The notes: a model not told the origin generated them from the sequence alone. 61,319 nucleotides of DNA from Myxococcota bacterium (GCA_028823175.1 JAPKBZ010000021.1:1-61319); one strand, 5' to 3'; counted from the first letter of the stretch, positions 44,396 to 53,991 are shown. Program-made: numbers and translations.

Positions 44396-45625
44396 CTACA
44401 GCCGGCCCAGCCACGACTCGAAATCCAACCGATTCATAGCCGAGACGCTACGTCGTAAAATTGTCCGCACGGTTGCATCGCTTTCGGTGAGTGTCCCCAA
44501 ACCGATCGACGTCAAAGCGACCATCAGAGTTTGAAAGGAATACCCGCAATATTGATCTCTCGCTTCAACTGGATCAAGAGTCACACCTCGCGCCCCAAGC
44601 TCCGCAATATAGAAATCGATCAACTCCTCCTCGTGTTCGACCAAAACCTCGGGTTCAAGCGAATTGATCAAGAAATACTGCACGTCACGGATTCCCTTGC
44701 ACCAATGCATTCCCTGAAAGTCGATCATGCCCATTTGGGGTCCATCGGCACCCTGGTACTCGAAGCAGTTGGCCAGATGACTGTCTCCGTGGATCAGCGT
44801 CAGTGGCCCGTCATACCAGTAGTCCACCAGCGCGTCCCATTTCTGTATCGCGCTTCGGCACACTGCCGCATGTTCTGCGGTAAAGATTTCGGGTGCCGAG
44901 CGGTGCGCAGGGGCAATCGAAGCCGCATTCAAGGCTTGAGTCTTCGCGCGACCACCCGGTGCGAGATAAACGTGCAGGCGCCTCGGAAGAAGTGCTTCCT
45001 GCTGCTCCTGGGGCCAACCCCAGAACTCCGCATGAAGCTCGGCGAGGGTTTTCAAGCACATGCGCGCACGTTCGATAGTGGTTCCCGCTGCCATGTCGCG
45101 ATTGATGAACATGCGGGTGCCTGGAATAGCTCCCAGGTTTTCCAGCAACAAGACGAATCGCGAACCGCGTCGAGCGACCGCGTAGACCCGGGGTACCCGT
45201 ATCGGAACTCGCGAAGCAACGCGCTCGCAAAAAGCCTCCTCGACCTCCCAGAAGCCGACAGCGTTCGCGAACGCTCGGGTCGCAATCTCAGGGCAGGGCA
45301 TTTTTACATACGCAGTACTCGGCAGCCGCGAATCGCCTTGGACGAGCTTTCCGAAATCGAGATCAATCAGGAAATTCGTACAGTTACTGCTTTCAAAGTC
45401 GACTCCCGGTAGCGCAACGTTTTGCACCGATGGGAGGGGAGCCTGCCCCGGAGGCGTGAACTCGCGAAAAATCTGATTGACGGCGTCAGCGCTCGAGATT
45501 TGCGTCTGGGTTCGGGGCAGCGCACGGCCGAATACCTCTGCGACCCGGTCAAAAACGATTCGCCCGAGCGACCCGGACAAACGCGCGCCCAAGCTCAGTT
45601 GCCCTCGGAGTTCTGATACCTGCAT
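44396..45625 (-). CDS. Phosphotransferase of the APH/ecdysteroid-kinase-like (CHK) group
   Basis: 409 residues, protein-kinase-like fold. Lysine strand TAYVKMPCP near 104, FVLLLENLGAIPGTRMFINR near 156-175 (hinge), the catalytic loop LTLIHGDSHLANCF near 271-284, and the Mg site MGMIDFQGMHWCKGIRDVQY near 295-314. The bacterial members of this group lie in lipid, steroid and acyl-CoA catabolic clusters and probably phosphorylate a hydroxyl on a small molecule. Starts 5 bases after the stop of the upstream oxidoreductase, so co-transcribed. Confidence 0.85.
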   Translation of the reverse strand: MQVSELRGQLSLGARLSGSLGRIVFDRVAEVFGRALPRTQTQISSADAVNQIFREFTPPGQAPLPSVQNVALPGVDFESSNCTNFLIDLDFGKLVQGDSRLPSTAYVKMPCPEIATRAFANAVGFWEVEEAFCERVASRVPIRVPRVYAVARRGSRFVLLLENLGAIPGTRMFINRDMAAGTTIERARMCLKTLAELHAEFWGWPQEQQEALLPRRLHVYLAPGGRAKTQALNAASIAPAHRSAPEIFTAEHAAVCRSAIQKWDALVDYWYDGPLTLIHGDSHLANCFEYQGADGPQMGMIDFQGMHWCKGIRDVQYFLINSLEPEVLVEHEEELIDFYIAELGARGVTLDPVEARDQYCGYSFQTLMVALTSIGLGTLTESDATVRTILRRSVSAMNRLDFESWLGRL

Positions 45626-45630
45626 CAGCC

Positions 45631-47205
45631 CTAGCGAAGCTCTTTGCGTATGACTTCATTGGCACAGCCGTAGCCGGGCAAAAAGGTCACTCCTGGCCCG
45701 GGATGGCAGGAGGCTCCGCATAAATAGAGACCGGCGAGGGGCGTCGCATGAGCAGACCCTTTCACCACAGCGCGCGCCGCCAGCATTTGTTCCGGATGGA
45801 TCAATCCGTGGGTGAAATCGCCGTTCGTAGCCCCGTGCATCGCCGCAAAGTGATCGGACGAAAAGACTGCACGCTCCACGATCAAGTCACGAAAATTCGG
45901 CATGTACTGGCTGATTCGATCGATTACTTGCTCTGCCATCTCATTGCGCAGCTTGCCCCGCTCGGAGTCGGGCGCATCGCAGGGGAAAAAGAAGCCATAA
46001 GCGCTCGCGATATGGGTGCCCACCGGCGCAAGGCTGGGATCGACGACCGTGGGGATCTGGAAAGCGATCGGCACATGGCTGGGTAGCTCACCCCGCTCGC
46101 ACGCCTCGTAGCTGGCTTGCATCTGATCGGGATCAGGCACCATGGCGCCACCGAAGCGCGCATAGCGATCACGATTCAAGCCTGCCCACTCGCCGCCGTA
46201 CTCGGGCAATCCCTTGAGTTTGAAGAGCAAGTGCACCCAGGCGCCCTTATGCTCGATCGCCCGGACCTCTGCGCTCAGTGCCGGAGGGACGCTCTCTTCG
46301 TCGAGAAGTCGCGTAAATGTTGCGGGCTTGTCGAGATTCGAAAGCACGACACGGGCGCGCAAGATCTCCCCGTTTCGAAGTTCAACGCCGACCGCCCGAC
46401 CTTCTTCGACGACGATCCGCCTGACGGTCTGCTTCAACCGAACCTCACCCCCGTGCTTCACGATCGAGCGTTCGAGGGCCTCGGGAAGCGAGCCCATGCC
46501 GCCTTTGACCCGCCGCATCAAGCCGCCACTACCATTGAGCGCCATGGTGTATACAAGGCAAAACGCTGACCCCGGCGTATAGGGCCCCTTGTAGGTCGAC
46601 TGAATCGCAGCGAAGGAAAGCAGGGCGCGAAACGTCTGGTGCTTGACGGGGTCCGGAAAAAACCTTTCGATCAAATCCATCGCCGACCCCTCGAAGACAA
46701 GCTTGAGTTGCTCGCGCGCAGCCCCGCTGGGTGCCTCGGCGAGTAACTCTTCGATGGTCTTGGGGAGACGCCCCGCGGTGAACCGGTCCATCACCTTTGC
46801 GGGGTATTCACAAAATCGCATCAGCTTGAGGAAGCCGAGCATCGCGCGGGGACCGTGGTCGAAGAGAAGGTGCCTAAGCTGCTTCAGTCGGTTCGAGTAG
46901 AAGAGCAAGGGCTTGGCGCCTGGGTTTGGCAGGTTGATCGCCATGACGGGCAGATCGATAAATTCAGCACCATTGCCCTCGAAGTCCAGAGCCTCGGTAA
47001 CTTCCCGGGCGAGAGGAAAAAGGACGCTGGCACCGACCTCGTTGCGGCAGCCCTGGAGGATCTCGCGGGTGCCCGTCATTCCGCCCACATAGCCATTCTT
47101 CTCGAGCACGATCACCGAGTGGCCCTGCTTCGCCAGCACTGCGGCAGCGGCCAGACCATTGTGGCCGCCTCCGATCACAATGGCGTCTGTACCCGTGCCC
47201 GTCAC
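45631..47205 (-). CDS. FAD oxidoreductase of the CrtI / PYROXD2 type
   Basis: 524 residues. N-terminal FAD fold DAIVIGGGHNGLAAAAVLAK near 7-26, then VIVLEKNGYVGGMTGTREIL. GGMGSLPEALERSIVKHGGE near 238 is the phytoene-desaturase-like substrate-side helix, and the C-terminal signature HATPLAGLYLCGASCHPGPG (near 488-507) closes the FAD domain. Relatives are desaturases or isomerases of isoprenoids and the mitochondrial PYROXD2. First gene of the minus-strand run and divergent from the TetR gene across a palindrome at 47279. Confidence 0.9.
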   Translation of the reverse strand: MTGTGTDAIVIGGGHNGLAAAAVLAKQGHSVIVLEKNGYVGGMTGTREILQGCRNEVGASVLFPLAREVTEALDFEGNGAEFIDLPVMAINLPNPGAKPLLFYSNRLKQLRHLLFDHGPRAMLGFLKLMRFCEYPAKVMDRFTAGRLPKTIEELLAEAPSGAAREQLKLVFEGSAMDLIERFFPDPVKHQTFRALLSFAAIQSTYKGPYTPGSAFCLVYTMALNGSGGLMRRVKGGMGSLPEALERSIVKHGGEVRLKQTVRRIVVEEGRAVGVELRNGEILRARVVLSNLDKPATFTRLLDEESVPPALSAEVRAIEHKGAWVHLLFKLKGLPEYGGEWAGLNRDRYARFGGAMVPDPDQMQASYEACERGELPSHVPIAFQIPTVVDPSLAPVGTHIASAYGFFFPCDAPDSERGKLRNEMAEQVIDRISQYMPNFRDLIVERAVFSSDHFAAMHGATNGDFTHGLIHPEQMLAARAVVKGSAHATPLAGLYLCGASCHPGPGVTFLPGYGCANEVIRKELR

Positions 47206-47278
47206 GATTCTCGCTCCCTCACTCGGTGTGGAGGCATCAGATTACCTCGGGACACCGGATCGCTACCAATCAGTTGAT

Positions 47279-47294
47279 CTTATCATATGATAAG
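47279..47294. promoter_or_regulatory. Perfect 16-bp palindrome, likely TetR operator
   Basis: CTTATCATATGATAAG reads the same on both strands without mismatch. It lies 14 bases before the preferred TetR start (47308) and about 75 bases upstream of the divergent oxidoreductase start (47205). Size, symmetry and position fit a TetR-family operator that would control the regulator and the divergent operon. Confidence 0.7.
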
Positions 47295-47307
47295 TTACTT
47301 TTCGGCG

Positions 47308-47925
47308 ATGGGACGCCCCTCGACTCGGGAGAAATTACTCGATTGCGCGGAGAGCCTTTTCGGCCAACACGGTCTCGAGGGCGTTTCGCTGCGCACCATC
47401 AACCAGGAGGCGGGCCTGTCTCCAGCCGCCCTCCACTACCATTTCGGAACCCAACAGGCCCTGCTCGAGGCGATACTCGAACGGCGAATGCCGTCATTGA
47501 TGGAGAGGCGCAGTCGGCTGCTCGACGCTCTCAGCGAAACCGACCATACGCCGACGACACGAGATGTACTCGCTGCGATTGTGATGCCCATGGCCGAGTC
47601 GATGGTCGAGGACTGGGATAAGGGGCTTCGCTACGTAAGGCTCATCCATCGACTACAGGCCGATCGCAACCTCGATCCACAATTTGTGATCGACCGTTGG
47701 CCCGGTGGCGTCGAACGCCTGCAACCACTCCTGAGGCAAGCCAACCCGGAACTTCCGCCCGCCCTTATTCAGTTTCGTCTAAACCTCATGATCGAACTGA
47801 TGCTTCAGAGTCTTGCCCACGGTGCGCCGCCAGCCGATGGCGACTTCGAAACTCACGTTTCCTCTCTTCTCGACTTCCTCACCGGTGGCTTCGAAGCCCC
47901 CAATTCCGGAGACCGACCACGATGA
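47308..47925 (+). CDS. TetR-family transcriptional regulator
   Basis: 205 residues from the ATG at 47308 (MGRPSTREKLLDCAESLFGQ). An ATG at 47287 lies inside the palindrome and is less likely. The helix-turn-helix is VSLRTINQEAGLSPAALHYH near 26-45, followed by FGTQQALLEAILE. The C-terminal helical part would bind the inducer. Its stop overlaps the start of a sulfatase gene (ATGA), so regulator and sulfatase are made together. It probably represses this operon and the divergent oxidoreductase/kinase/monooxygenase run. Confidence 0.92.
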   Translation: MGRPSTREKLLDCAESLFGQHGLEGVSLRTINQEAGLSPAALHYHFGTQQALLEAILERRMPSLMERRSRLLDALSETDHTPTTRDVLAAIVMPMAESMVEDWDKGLRYVRLIHRLQADRNLDPQFVIDRWPGGVERLQPLLRQANPELPPALIQFRLNLMIELMLQSLAHGAPPADGDFETHVSSLLDFLTGGFEAPNSGDRPR

Positions 47926-49553
47926 CCCCCTCAAAAATTGGAAAACTCACCTGCTCCTTTCTGATCACGGCTGGCCTCGTGCTTGGCGGCAGCGTAGAGG
48001 CCGACTCGACTCGACCCAATATCGTCATCTTTCTGGCCGACGATCTCGGATGGGCCGACGTTGGATTCCACGGCGAAGAAGTGATCGAGACCCCTTCGCT
48101 CAACCGCCTTGCAGCCGAAGGCGTTCAACTCGATCGATTCTACGCGACACCGATCTGCTCGCCGACACGCGCCGCCCTCATGACGGGGCGTGATCCCATG
48201 CGACTTGGGGTCGCTTACGGCGTCATCATGGCTTGGGATACCAACGGAATCCATCCCGACGAGGTCATGCTACCCGAGGTTTTTCGTCGCGCGGGCTACC
48301 AAACTGCGATGGTCGGAAAGTGGCACCTGGGCCATGCCCAGGAGACCTACCACCCGAACAAACGGGGCTTTGAGCACTTCTACGGTCACCTTCATACCGA
48401 GGTCGGATATTTTCCGCCCTTTTCCAATCAGGGTGGGCGCGACTTTCAGCGCAATGGCCAAACGATCGACGACGAGGGCTACGAAACATTCCTCCTTGGG
48501 AGGGAAGGTGCGCGTTGGATTCGCGAACGCGAAAAAAATAAGCCCTTTCTCTTATACATGCCCTTTATCGCCCCCCACACACCGCTCGAGGCGCCCGAAG
48601 AACTGCTCGAAAAATACAAAGATATGCAAGATGATCGCAAGCCCACGCGAAGCGCACAGAGCGATGACTCGCGGAGCATTTCCCGCTTGATGCTGCAGCC
48701 AAGTGCCCGACCAGCCTATGCTGCAGTCGTCGACGGCATGGATCAAGCCGTTGGAATGGTGCTCAATGCTCTCGACGAAGAAGGCGTCTCCGACAACACG
48801 ATCGTCCTCTTCTTTAGCGATAATGGCGGCGCGGCCTACGCCACGGGAGGCGCCGACAATGTGCCGCTACGCGGCGGAAAAGGTGACACTTTCGAAGGCG
48901 GAATTCGGGTCGTTTCGGTGATGCGTTGGCCGGCTAAATTCTCAGCGGGCACCGTCAACGCAAGCATCATGAGTGCCATGGATGTTCTCCCAACTCTTGC
49001 TGGCGCCGCGGGTATCCCGATTGAATCGCCCTTCGACCTCGACGGCCGAGATCTATCGGATGCACTCGTGGCAGGCAGGCATGTGGCGCGCTCTGACTAT
49101 CTATTCTTCGCGTCGGAGACCCCGATTCGTGGGCACTTCAATATCACCGCATTCAATGATGAATGGAAACTCGTGCAGGAGATCGATCGGGGATGGCTCT
49201 CAGCCGATGTCACGGCGCACCTCTTTCAGGTGAGTGAGGACCCCAACGAGCGCAACAATCTTGCGGAGGAAAACCCTAAAATCGTGGCGGAGATGTCCGA
49301 TGCGATACTCGCATGGCGTAGTCTCTATCCAGTCTCGGGAACTCGTCATGCCCTCACCCCGCCGCCCGGCTGGAGGGCCCCGAAGGATTGGAGCACTTAT
49401 CCGGATCCCATCGATCAACTGCAAGACGATACCGCTCCGGGCATGGCACCCGAATTCGCGATTCCGATCCTAGACTTCCAGCACGGCGAGATCGGTCGCC
49501 TAATCTACGACTGCGAGCCCTATTCGATTCTGGGCGGCGGGCTCTGTCAATGA
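47922..49553 (+). CDS. Exported arylsulfatase
   Basis: 543 residues from the ATG at 47922, which overlaps the TetR stop; a longer upstream frame is a shadow of TetR. Signal peptide to about residue 26. Family S1 sulfatase: metal site NIVIFLADDLGWADVGFHGE, the formylglycine motif TPICSPTRAALMTGRDP (Cys near 78) intact as C-x-P-x-R, and GYQTAMVGKWHLGHAQETYH near 124. FFSDNGGAAYATGGADNVPL near 304 completes the site. It needs a formylglycine-generating enzyme, not found in this window. The substrate is probably an organic sulfate ester. Confidence 0.94.
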   Translation: MTPSKIGKLTCSFLITAGLVLGGSVEADSTRPNIVIFLADDLGWADVGFHGEEVIETPSLNRLAAEGVQLDRFYATPICSPTRAALMTGRDPMRLGVAYGVIMAWDTNGIHPDEVMLPEVFRRAGYQTAMVGKWHLGHAQETYHPNKRGFEHFYGHLHTEVGYFPPFSNQGGRDFQRNGQTIDDEGYETFLLGREGARWIREREKNKPFLLYMPFIAPHTPLEAPEELLEKYKDMQDDRKPTRSAQSDDSRSISRLMLQPSARPAYAAVVDGMDQAVGMVLNALDEEGVSDNTIVLFFSDNGGAAYATGGADNVPLRGGKGDTFEGGIRVVSVMRWPAKFSAGTVNASIMSAMDVLPTLAGAAGIPIESPFDLDGRDLSDALVAGRHVARSDYLFFASETPIRGHFNITAFNDEWKLVQEIDRGWLSADVTAHLFQVSEDPNERNNLAEENPKIVAEMSDAILAWRSLYPVSGTRHALTPPPGWRAPKDWSTYPDPIDQLQDDTAPGMAPEFAIPILDFQHGEIGRLIYDCEPYSILGGGLCQ

Positions 49554-49683
49554 ACTCAGAGGAGAGTCGCCGCGCTCTTCCCCAAGCACCCGGCGCTCAA
49601 ACCCCCGCCATCTTCCAAGCAGTGTTGCATTTTTCGGCCGCAATAGGACGTCGCCGCCCCTTGCCCACAAAGAAGGAACTCTC

Positions 49684-51366
49684 ATGCATCGTTTCCTGAC
49701 ACTCCCTGCGCTTGCCTACTCGGCCGCACTCGCACTCCTGCTGATCGTTGCCGGCACCGCCTTCGGTGCAAATCTGCCTCCTCGGAATCCATTTTTGGCT
49801 GATTCGGTCTATCCCCTGGGCCACGGCGATTCGGGCCAGCAGGACGCTCTGCCCGTTCCCGGCCCGGCGAATCCCGGCCCCGCACTGAGCCCAGACGAGA
49901 TTCAGTACAACCACACGGGCCCCGGTCAGTTCGGCGCCTACACCTCCGGGCCCTACCCCGATGGACGCCGGGTCATTTGGAGCAACGGGCTCGACCGAAT
50001 CGTGAAAGTCGACTTCGACAGCTTCAAGACTCTCTCGACGTACTGGATCGAAGGTGCACGCCGCTGGACCGAAGAAGACGCCGAGCCAGCGATCGCCCGG
50101 TTCAACGAATCCAACGAGGGCGTTACTTCGATCTACCAGGCGTTCCGGCAGGCATCGAAACTGCGAGAACTATCGAGCATCTATACCGTGCTTGACAGTG
50201 ATAATAACTACTACGTCGGAAACAAAACCGGATTAATAACCGCCTACGGCGATGCCGACCCGAACGATCCCAGTTCGCCGATTATCGAAAAAGCCTCATT
50301 TCAACTCCCGCCCGAAGTCACGGGACTAACTCTCGGAATGAACATGACATTCGATGGCTGGCTAATTATCCCGACCGAGGACGGCTACGTAGTGGCTATT
50401 TCTCGAGACTTCACGGCTCATCATGTGATTCGGATGTTGCACAGCGAGGGCGCCGAGGACAAAGCCACCCGAGACACGGGCTACGGATGGGTTCGTAACG
50501 GCGTAGCGATCGACGAGGAAGGCGGGTTATACATCGCCTCCCAGGAGCACATGCACAAACTCGTCTGGACAGGAACCCGGCTGTCGACTGACCCCGCGGA
50601 TGGCGCCTGGACTTCTCCCTACCTCAACAGCTGGACCCACGGCACTGGGGCAACCCCCTCTTTAATGGGTTTTGGCGACGAGGACCGCTTTGTCGTCATT
50701 ACCGACGGCGAACATTTGATGAACGTGGTGTTGTTTTGGCGAGATGCGATCCCCGAAAACTGGACCAAACTCCCGGGCGCCCCCGATCCCAGGATTGCGG
50801 GGATGCTCCCGGCAGATATGGGCAACCCCGATCTCTTGAAGATTCAATCGGAACAGTCGGTTGTCGTCGCGGGCTACGGCGCCCTTGTGGTCAACAACGT
50901 CCCGCGCAACACCCCGTGGTATTTGCCCTCGCGTGCCCGAAGTCTGCTGATCAGCTACCTCGGGAGCGAACCCGAATACCAGCCCTTTGGCGTTCAGAAA
51001 TTCGTATGGGACCCCGCGACGCAGACGCTTCGCGATGCCTGGGTCAACCGCGAGGTAAGTTCCCCGAGTTGCGTTCCCGTCGTGAGCTACCCCAGCGATC
51101 GCGTCTACCTGATCGGAGCCCGAGACGATTTGTGGACCCTCGAGGCGCTTGAATGGAGCGATGGAAGTAGCGCCTACCACACTGTCATCGGCGGCCAGCG
51201 CTACAACCCATTATTTTCAGGAACTGAAATCGATGAGTCGGGACGTATTCACTACGGAACTCCGTGGGGTCGTGTTCGACTCGCACCCAAAGACGAAGGA
51301 GACCGACGGCAGCAGAGGCCGGACGGAGGCTCGCCAATATCACTCCTCCTTGATCGGGATAATTGA
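49684..51366 (+). CDS. Secreted beta-propeller-like protein
   Basis: 560 residues, signal peptide cut near ALLLIVAGTAFGA (residue 28), ribosome site AAGAAGGAA. The mature part has repeated beta-strand units with Asp-rich turns: RVIWSNGLDRIVKVDFDSFK, YTVLDSDNNYYVGNKTGLIT, DGWLIIPTEDGYVVAISRDF and GVAIDEEGGLYIASQEHMHK. This looks like an arylesterase/SMP-30 or quinoprotein-like propeller. Related proteins occur near sulfatases. Function is unknown. It follows the sulfatase by 130 bases and may be in its operon. Confidence 0.78.
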   Translation: MHRFLTLPALAYSAALALLLIVAGTAFGANLPPRNPFLADSVYPLGHGDSGQQDALPVPGPANPGPALSPDEIQYNHTGPGQFGAYTSGPYPDGRRVIWSNGLDRIVKVDFDSFKTLSTYWIEGARRWTEEDAEPAIARFNESNEGVTSIYQAFRQASKLRELSSIYTVLDSDNNYYVGNKTGLITAYGDADPNDPSSPIIEKASFQLPPEVTGLTLGMNMTFDGWLIIPTEDGYVVAISRDFTAHHVIRMLHSEGAEDKATRDTGYGWVRNGVAIDEEGGLYIASQEHMHKLVWTGTRLSTDPADGAWTSPYLNSWTHGTGATPSLMGFGDEDRFVVITDGEHLMNVVLFWRDAIPENWTKLPGAPDPRIAGMLPADMGNPDLLKIQSEQSVVVAGYGALVVNNVPRNTPWYLPSRARSLLISYLGSEPEYQPFGVQKFVWDPATQTLRDAWVNREVSSPSCVPVVSYPSDRVYLIGARDDLWTLEALEWSDGSSAYHTVIGGQRYNPLFSGTEIDESGRIHYGTPWGRVRLAPKDEGDRRQQRPDGGSPISLLLDRDN

Positions 51367-51512
51367 GCCCCTCAAGCTCATGCCGGATAGTTCAAAGAGT
51401 TGACTCCTTCCTAACTGCCTTTGGCCGAGCCAAGACTCGGCGACCTATCCAGGAGCCACCTTTTTGCCGACAGCCCCTTGCGTAGGATCCTTGAACGGGT
51501 CGCTACTCCTTC

Positions 51513-52214
51513 ATGGCCGTCAAAACTCACATTGGGTGCCGTCATATTTTTGGAGTCCTCGTTCCCGACTTCAACTCGGTGGTCGAGCCGGAGCTGGCGA
51601 GCATGCGTGTCGCAGGAGTAAGCAACCAAACCACACGATTCCCCTTGGATGCGGCCGTACTCGAACATCTCGCGAGCGCAGCGGAACGCCTTTTACCAAG
51701 CGGGATCGAGTCCTGCATCATCGGCCTTGCTACGGATCCGTTCGCGAACGGGCTCGATCTCATGGACTAACCCATCGAAATTCTACGCGAGCGTACCGGA
51801 CTGCCTGTGCACACGGCCTCCTACGCAGTTCACGATGCCCTCGCCTACTTGAGCGCGCATCGCGTTGGAATCGTCACCCCCTTTGACGATGCTGGAAACG
51901 AACTCGTCCGGTCGGTCTATGAAGACCGCGGCTTTGAGATCACAGCTATAGCCGGACTCGCTCGCCCGAGCTTCGACCAGATCGCCAACGCGACGGACGA
52001 CGAGACGGGCGCCGCATTGAGCGAAATTGCCCAGAGTGGCGCAGACGTGCTCGTGCAAGTCGGCACCGGCCTACCAACGCTTCATCTCATAGAAGAATTG
52101 GAAAAGAGATACGATCGACCTGTCGTGACGAGTAACCAAGCTTCGTATTGGCAGGCGCTACGAGCCGCCGGCATCAAGGACAGTATCAGGGGTGCGGGAC
52201 GACTGCTGCGCTGA
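51513..52214 (+). pseudogene. Maleate isomerase / arylmalonate decarboxylase-like gene with one stop
   Basis: One frame of 234 codons, interrupted only by a TAA at 51768-51770. Before it: MRVAGVSNQTTRFPLDAAVL and CIIGLATDPFANGLDLMD. After it: PIEILRERTGLPVHTASYAV, HRVGIVTPFDDAGNELVRSV and PVVTSNQASYWQALRAAGIK. The order matches the Asp/Glu-racemase-like maleate isomerase family over its whole length, so the break is recent or a sequencing error. It lies in an 960-base stretch between the propeller gene and the dehalogenase. Confidence 0.82.
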
Positions 52215-52324
52215 TCTCCGCCTGGGGCTACAACTGCCTGGAAACCTGCACGCCCTCATAGGGCCCGAGCTGCGAGAGTGCCGCGCAGCAAGCTGGACAG
52301 GTAGCCTCGTCCGGCGGCGCTTCC

Positions 52325-53362
52325 TTATGTAGTCGCCATGAATTCTATCAAGCGCCTGGCCATCTCTTCGCCTTGGCTCTCCTGAATAAAGTGCCCAGCT
52401 GGAATTCGATCGTGTGGCAGCGCTGAAGCCCCGGGAACGTTATCGATCAGCAAGTTCTGAATCCTCTCGGCCCCGACTAACATATCGAACTGGCCGAAAA
52501 CCGTCAGAAATGGCTTGTCGAAGGTCTTTAAGGATTCCCAGGCTGCCAGCGACTTCTCCATATCAATCAGCGACCCCATGCTGGGCAAAGTTCTGATGCC
52601 CGTCATGTAAATTTCTTCGGGAAAAGGCGCGTCATAGGCGCGTGCTTCATCGTCGGTCAACTCCAGCCCCCCGAAGTCCCGACGCAGATTATCACTGGCT
52701 CTGAGCTCAGGGCCGGTCAGCGCGTAGAGCATCCAGGCATGAAAGAACTCCGACATATCTTCTTTGATAAGCCCCCTCTTGGCGCAGTCGGAAGAAAAAT
52801 CGTCAAAGGTCCTGATCTGGGCCTCGGGATCGACGGGGTATTTTTCGCGCTGGAGACCCTGGGGCACATTCAAGATCGGCTCCGGCATGAGGATCAGGGA
52901 ACTGTTAGAGCAGAGCACTCGGCGGAATAGATCCTGATGGCTCGCGACGACCTGGAGACCGGTAAAACCGCCCCAATCCTGGCAGAATAGGGTGATGTCG
53001 CCGAGTCCAAGCTTTCCGATCATTTCAACCCACCAGGCCGCATGGGCGTAGATCGTATGCGTGTGGATATCGATTGGCTTGTCGGATCGACCCATTCCGA
53101 TCATATCGGGCGCAATCACACGGTGACCTGCCCCAACGAGCAGCGGGATCATTTTTCGATAGAGATAGGACCAATCGGGCTGGCCGTGCAGGAGGAGCAC
53201 CACTTCGCCATCCCTCGGACCCTCGTCGACGAAATGCATGCGCAGCCCGTCGACCTCGACATAGTTGGGCGAGTAGGGAAAATCGGGTAGATCCAGAAAA
53301 AACTCATCTGGGGTTCGGACAAAGTCCCGACCATCGACCGTCTGATAGATCGTGTAGCTCAT
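52325..53362 (-). CDS. Haloalkane dehalogenase (DhlA-like, subfamily I)
   Basis: 345 residues. Alpha/beta hydrolase: oxyanion loop LLLHGQPDWSYLYRKMIP near 57-73, nucleophile elbow LFCQDWGGFTGLQ with Asp near 129 and the halide-binding Trp next to it, acid in LTVFGQFDMLVGAERI near 294, and base in IPAGHFIQE near 328. The CQDWGG elbow and HGQP loop distinguish it from epoxide hydrolases. It cleaves carbon-halogen bonds with water, probably in the cytosol. Its start overlaps the stop of a broken short frame upstream. Confidence 0.86.
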   Translation of the reverse strand: MSYTIYQTVDGRDFVRTPDEFFLDLPDFPYSPNYVEVDGLRMHFVDEGPRDGEVVLLLHGQPDWSYLYRKMIPLLVGAGHRVIAPDMIGMGRSDKPIDIHTHTIYAHAAWWVEMIGKLGLGDITLFCQDWGGFTGLQVVASHQDLFRRVLCSNSSLILMPEPILNVPQGLQREKYPVDPEAQIRTFDDFSSDCAKRGLIKEDMSEFFHAWMLYALTGPELRASDNLRRDFGGLELTDDEARAYDAPFPEEIYMTGIRTLPSMGSLIDMEKSLAAWESLKTFDKPFLTVFGQFDMLVGAERIQNLLIDNVPGASALPHDRIPAGHFIQESQGEEMARRLIEFMATT

Positions 53363-53610
53363 AGAAGGTCCACTTTCTGTGGCAACCGCCCCACTAGGAT
53401 ATTCTGGTAGGCCGCGGGCTTATTGAAGCGGCCCGCGTGCACCGCCATCACTTCTGCGTGCTTAGCAAGCCCAGCACGAGGCTCCGGGAAAACCGTGCGA
53501 TCCAGCCAACCGAAGCGTATGATCAGGAAGCAATCCTAAAGTCCGTAGCCAAATGCATTTTCTCTCAGAAACTTTTCTCGCCCAGACAACGGGATCAGGG
53601 TAGTCGACAT
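53359..53610 (-). pseudogene. Short frame with an internal amber stop, coupled to the dehalogenase
   Basis: From the ATG at 53610: MSTTLIPLSGREKFLRENAF-GYGL, then TAG at 53538-53536. The same frame goes on as DCFLIIRFGWLDRTVFPEPR, AGLAKHAEVMAVHAGRFNKP and AAYQNILVGRLPQKVDLL, and stops in a TGA overlapping the dehalogenase ATG. The residues are protein-like throughout, so this was an 83-residue gene or the end of a larger one. No family recognised. Readthrough is possible but unsupported. Confidence 0.45.
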
Positions 53611-53991
53611 TTCTAGACGATTCATCTCGCTCGGTTTATCGGCCTAGCTCGATGGGCACATGGCAGCCAAAATGGTTTGGGGATCGGGGCGTCGAGTCAT
53701 TTCCCTCATTGACTACCCGCAGCGAAAACCGGAGGAGCCACGGTTTCGCCCGGCCAGGGCCACCAAAGCTTCCTCTCACTGCGCCCAGGAGGCAGAAGCG
53801 CGATACGGGTGATCCCCCGGGAGGGCATCGCTATCTTCCAAGCAGCAGGGCGCGGAGAGTCTCGGGCTCGGGTTGAGTGCCGGATCGGGAGAAACTGGTA
53901 ATGGAGGACGAGCAATGAGAGCCCGGGCACGGCACAGCGGGTTCGCCGAGCCCTTGATCCGCAACTGGGTCCACCCAAGGAGCGGTCGGGG
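53611..53991. other. 381-base gap without a supported gene
   Basis: I see no conserved frame, repeat copy or hairpin here. GGAGCGGTCGGGG just before 53992 can serve as ribosome site for the acyltransferase gene, whose promoter should lie in this gap. Confidence 0.5.

Noticed and set aside
47697-47921. Upstream extension of the arylsulfatase
   Set aside because: It is a shadow of the TetR gene; the ATG at 47922 gives a signal peptide and ATGA coupling.
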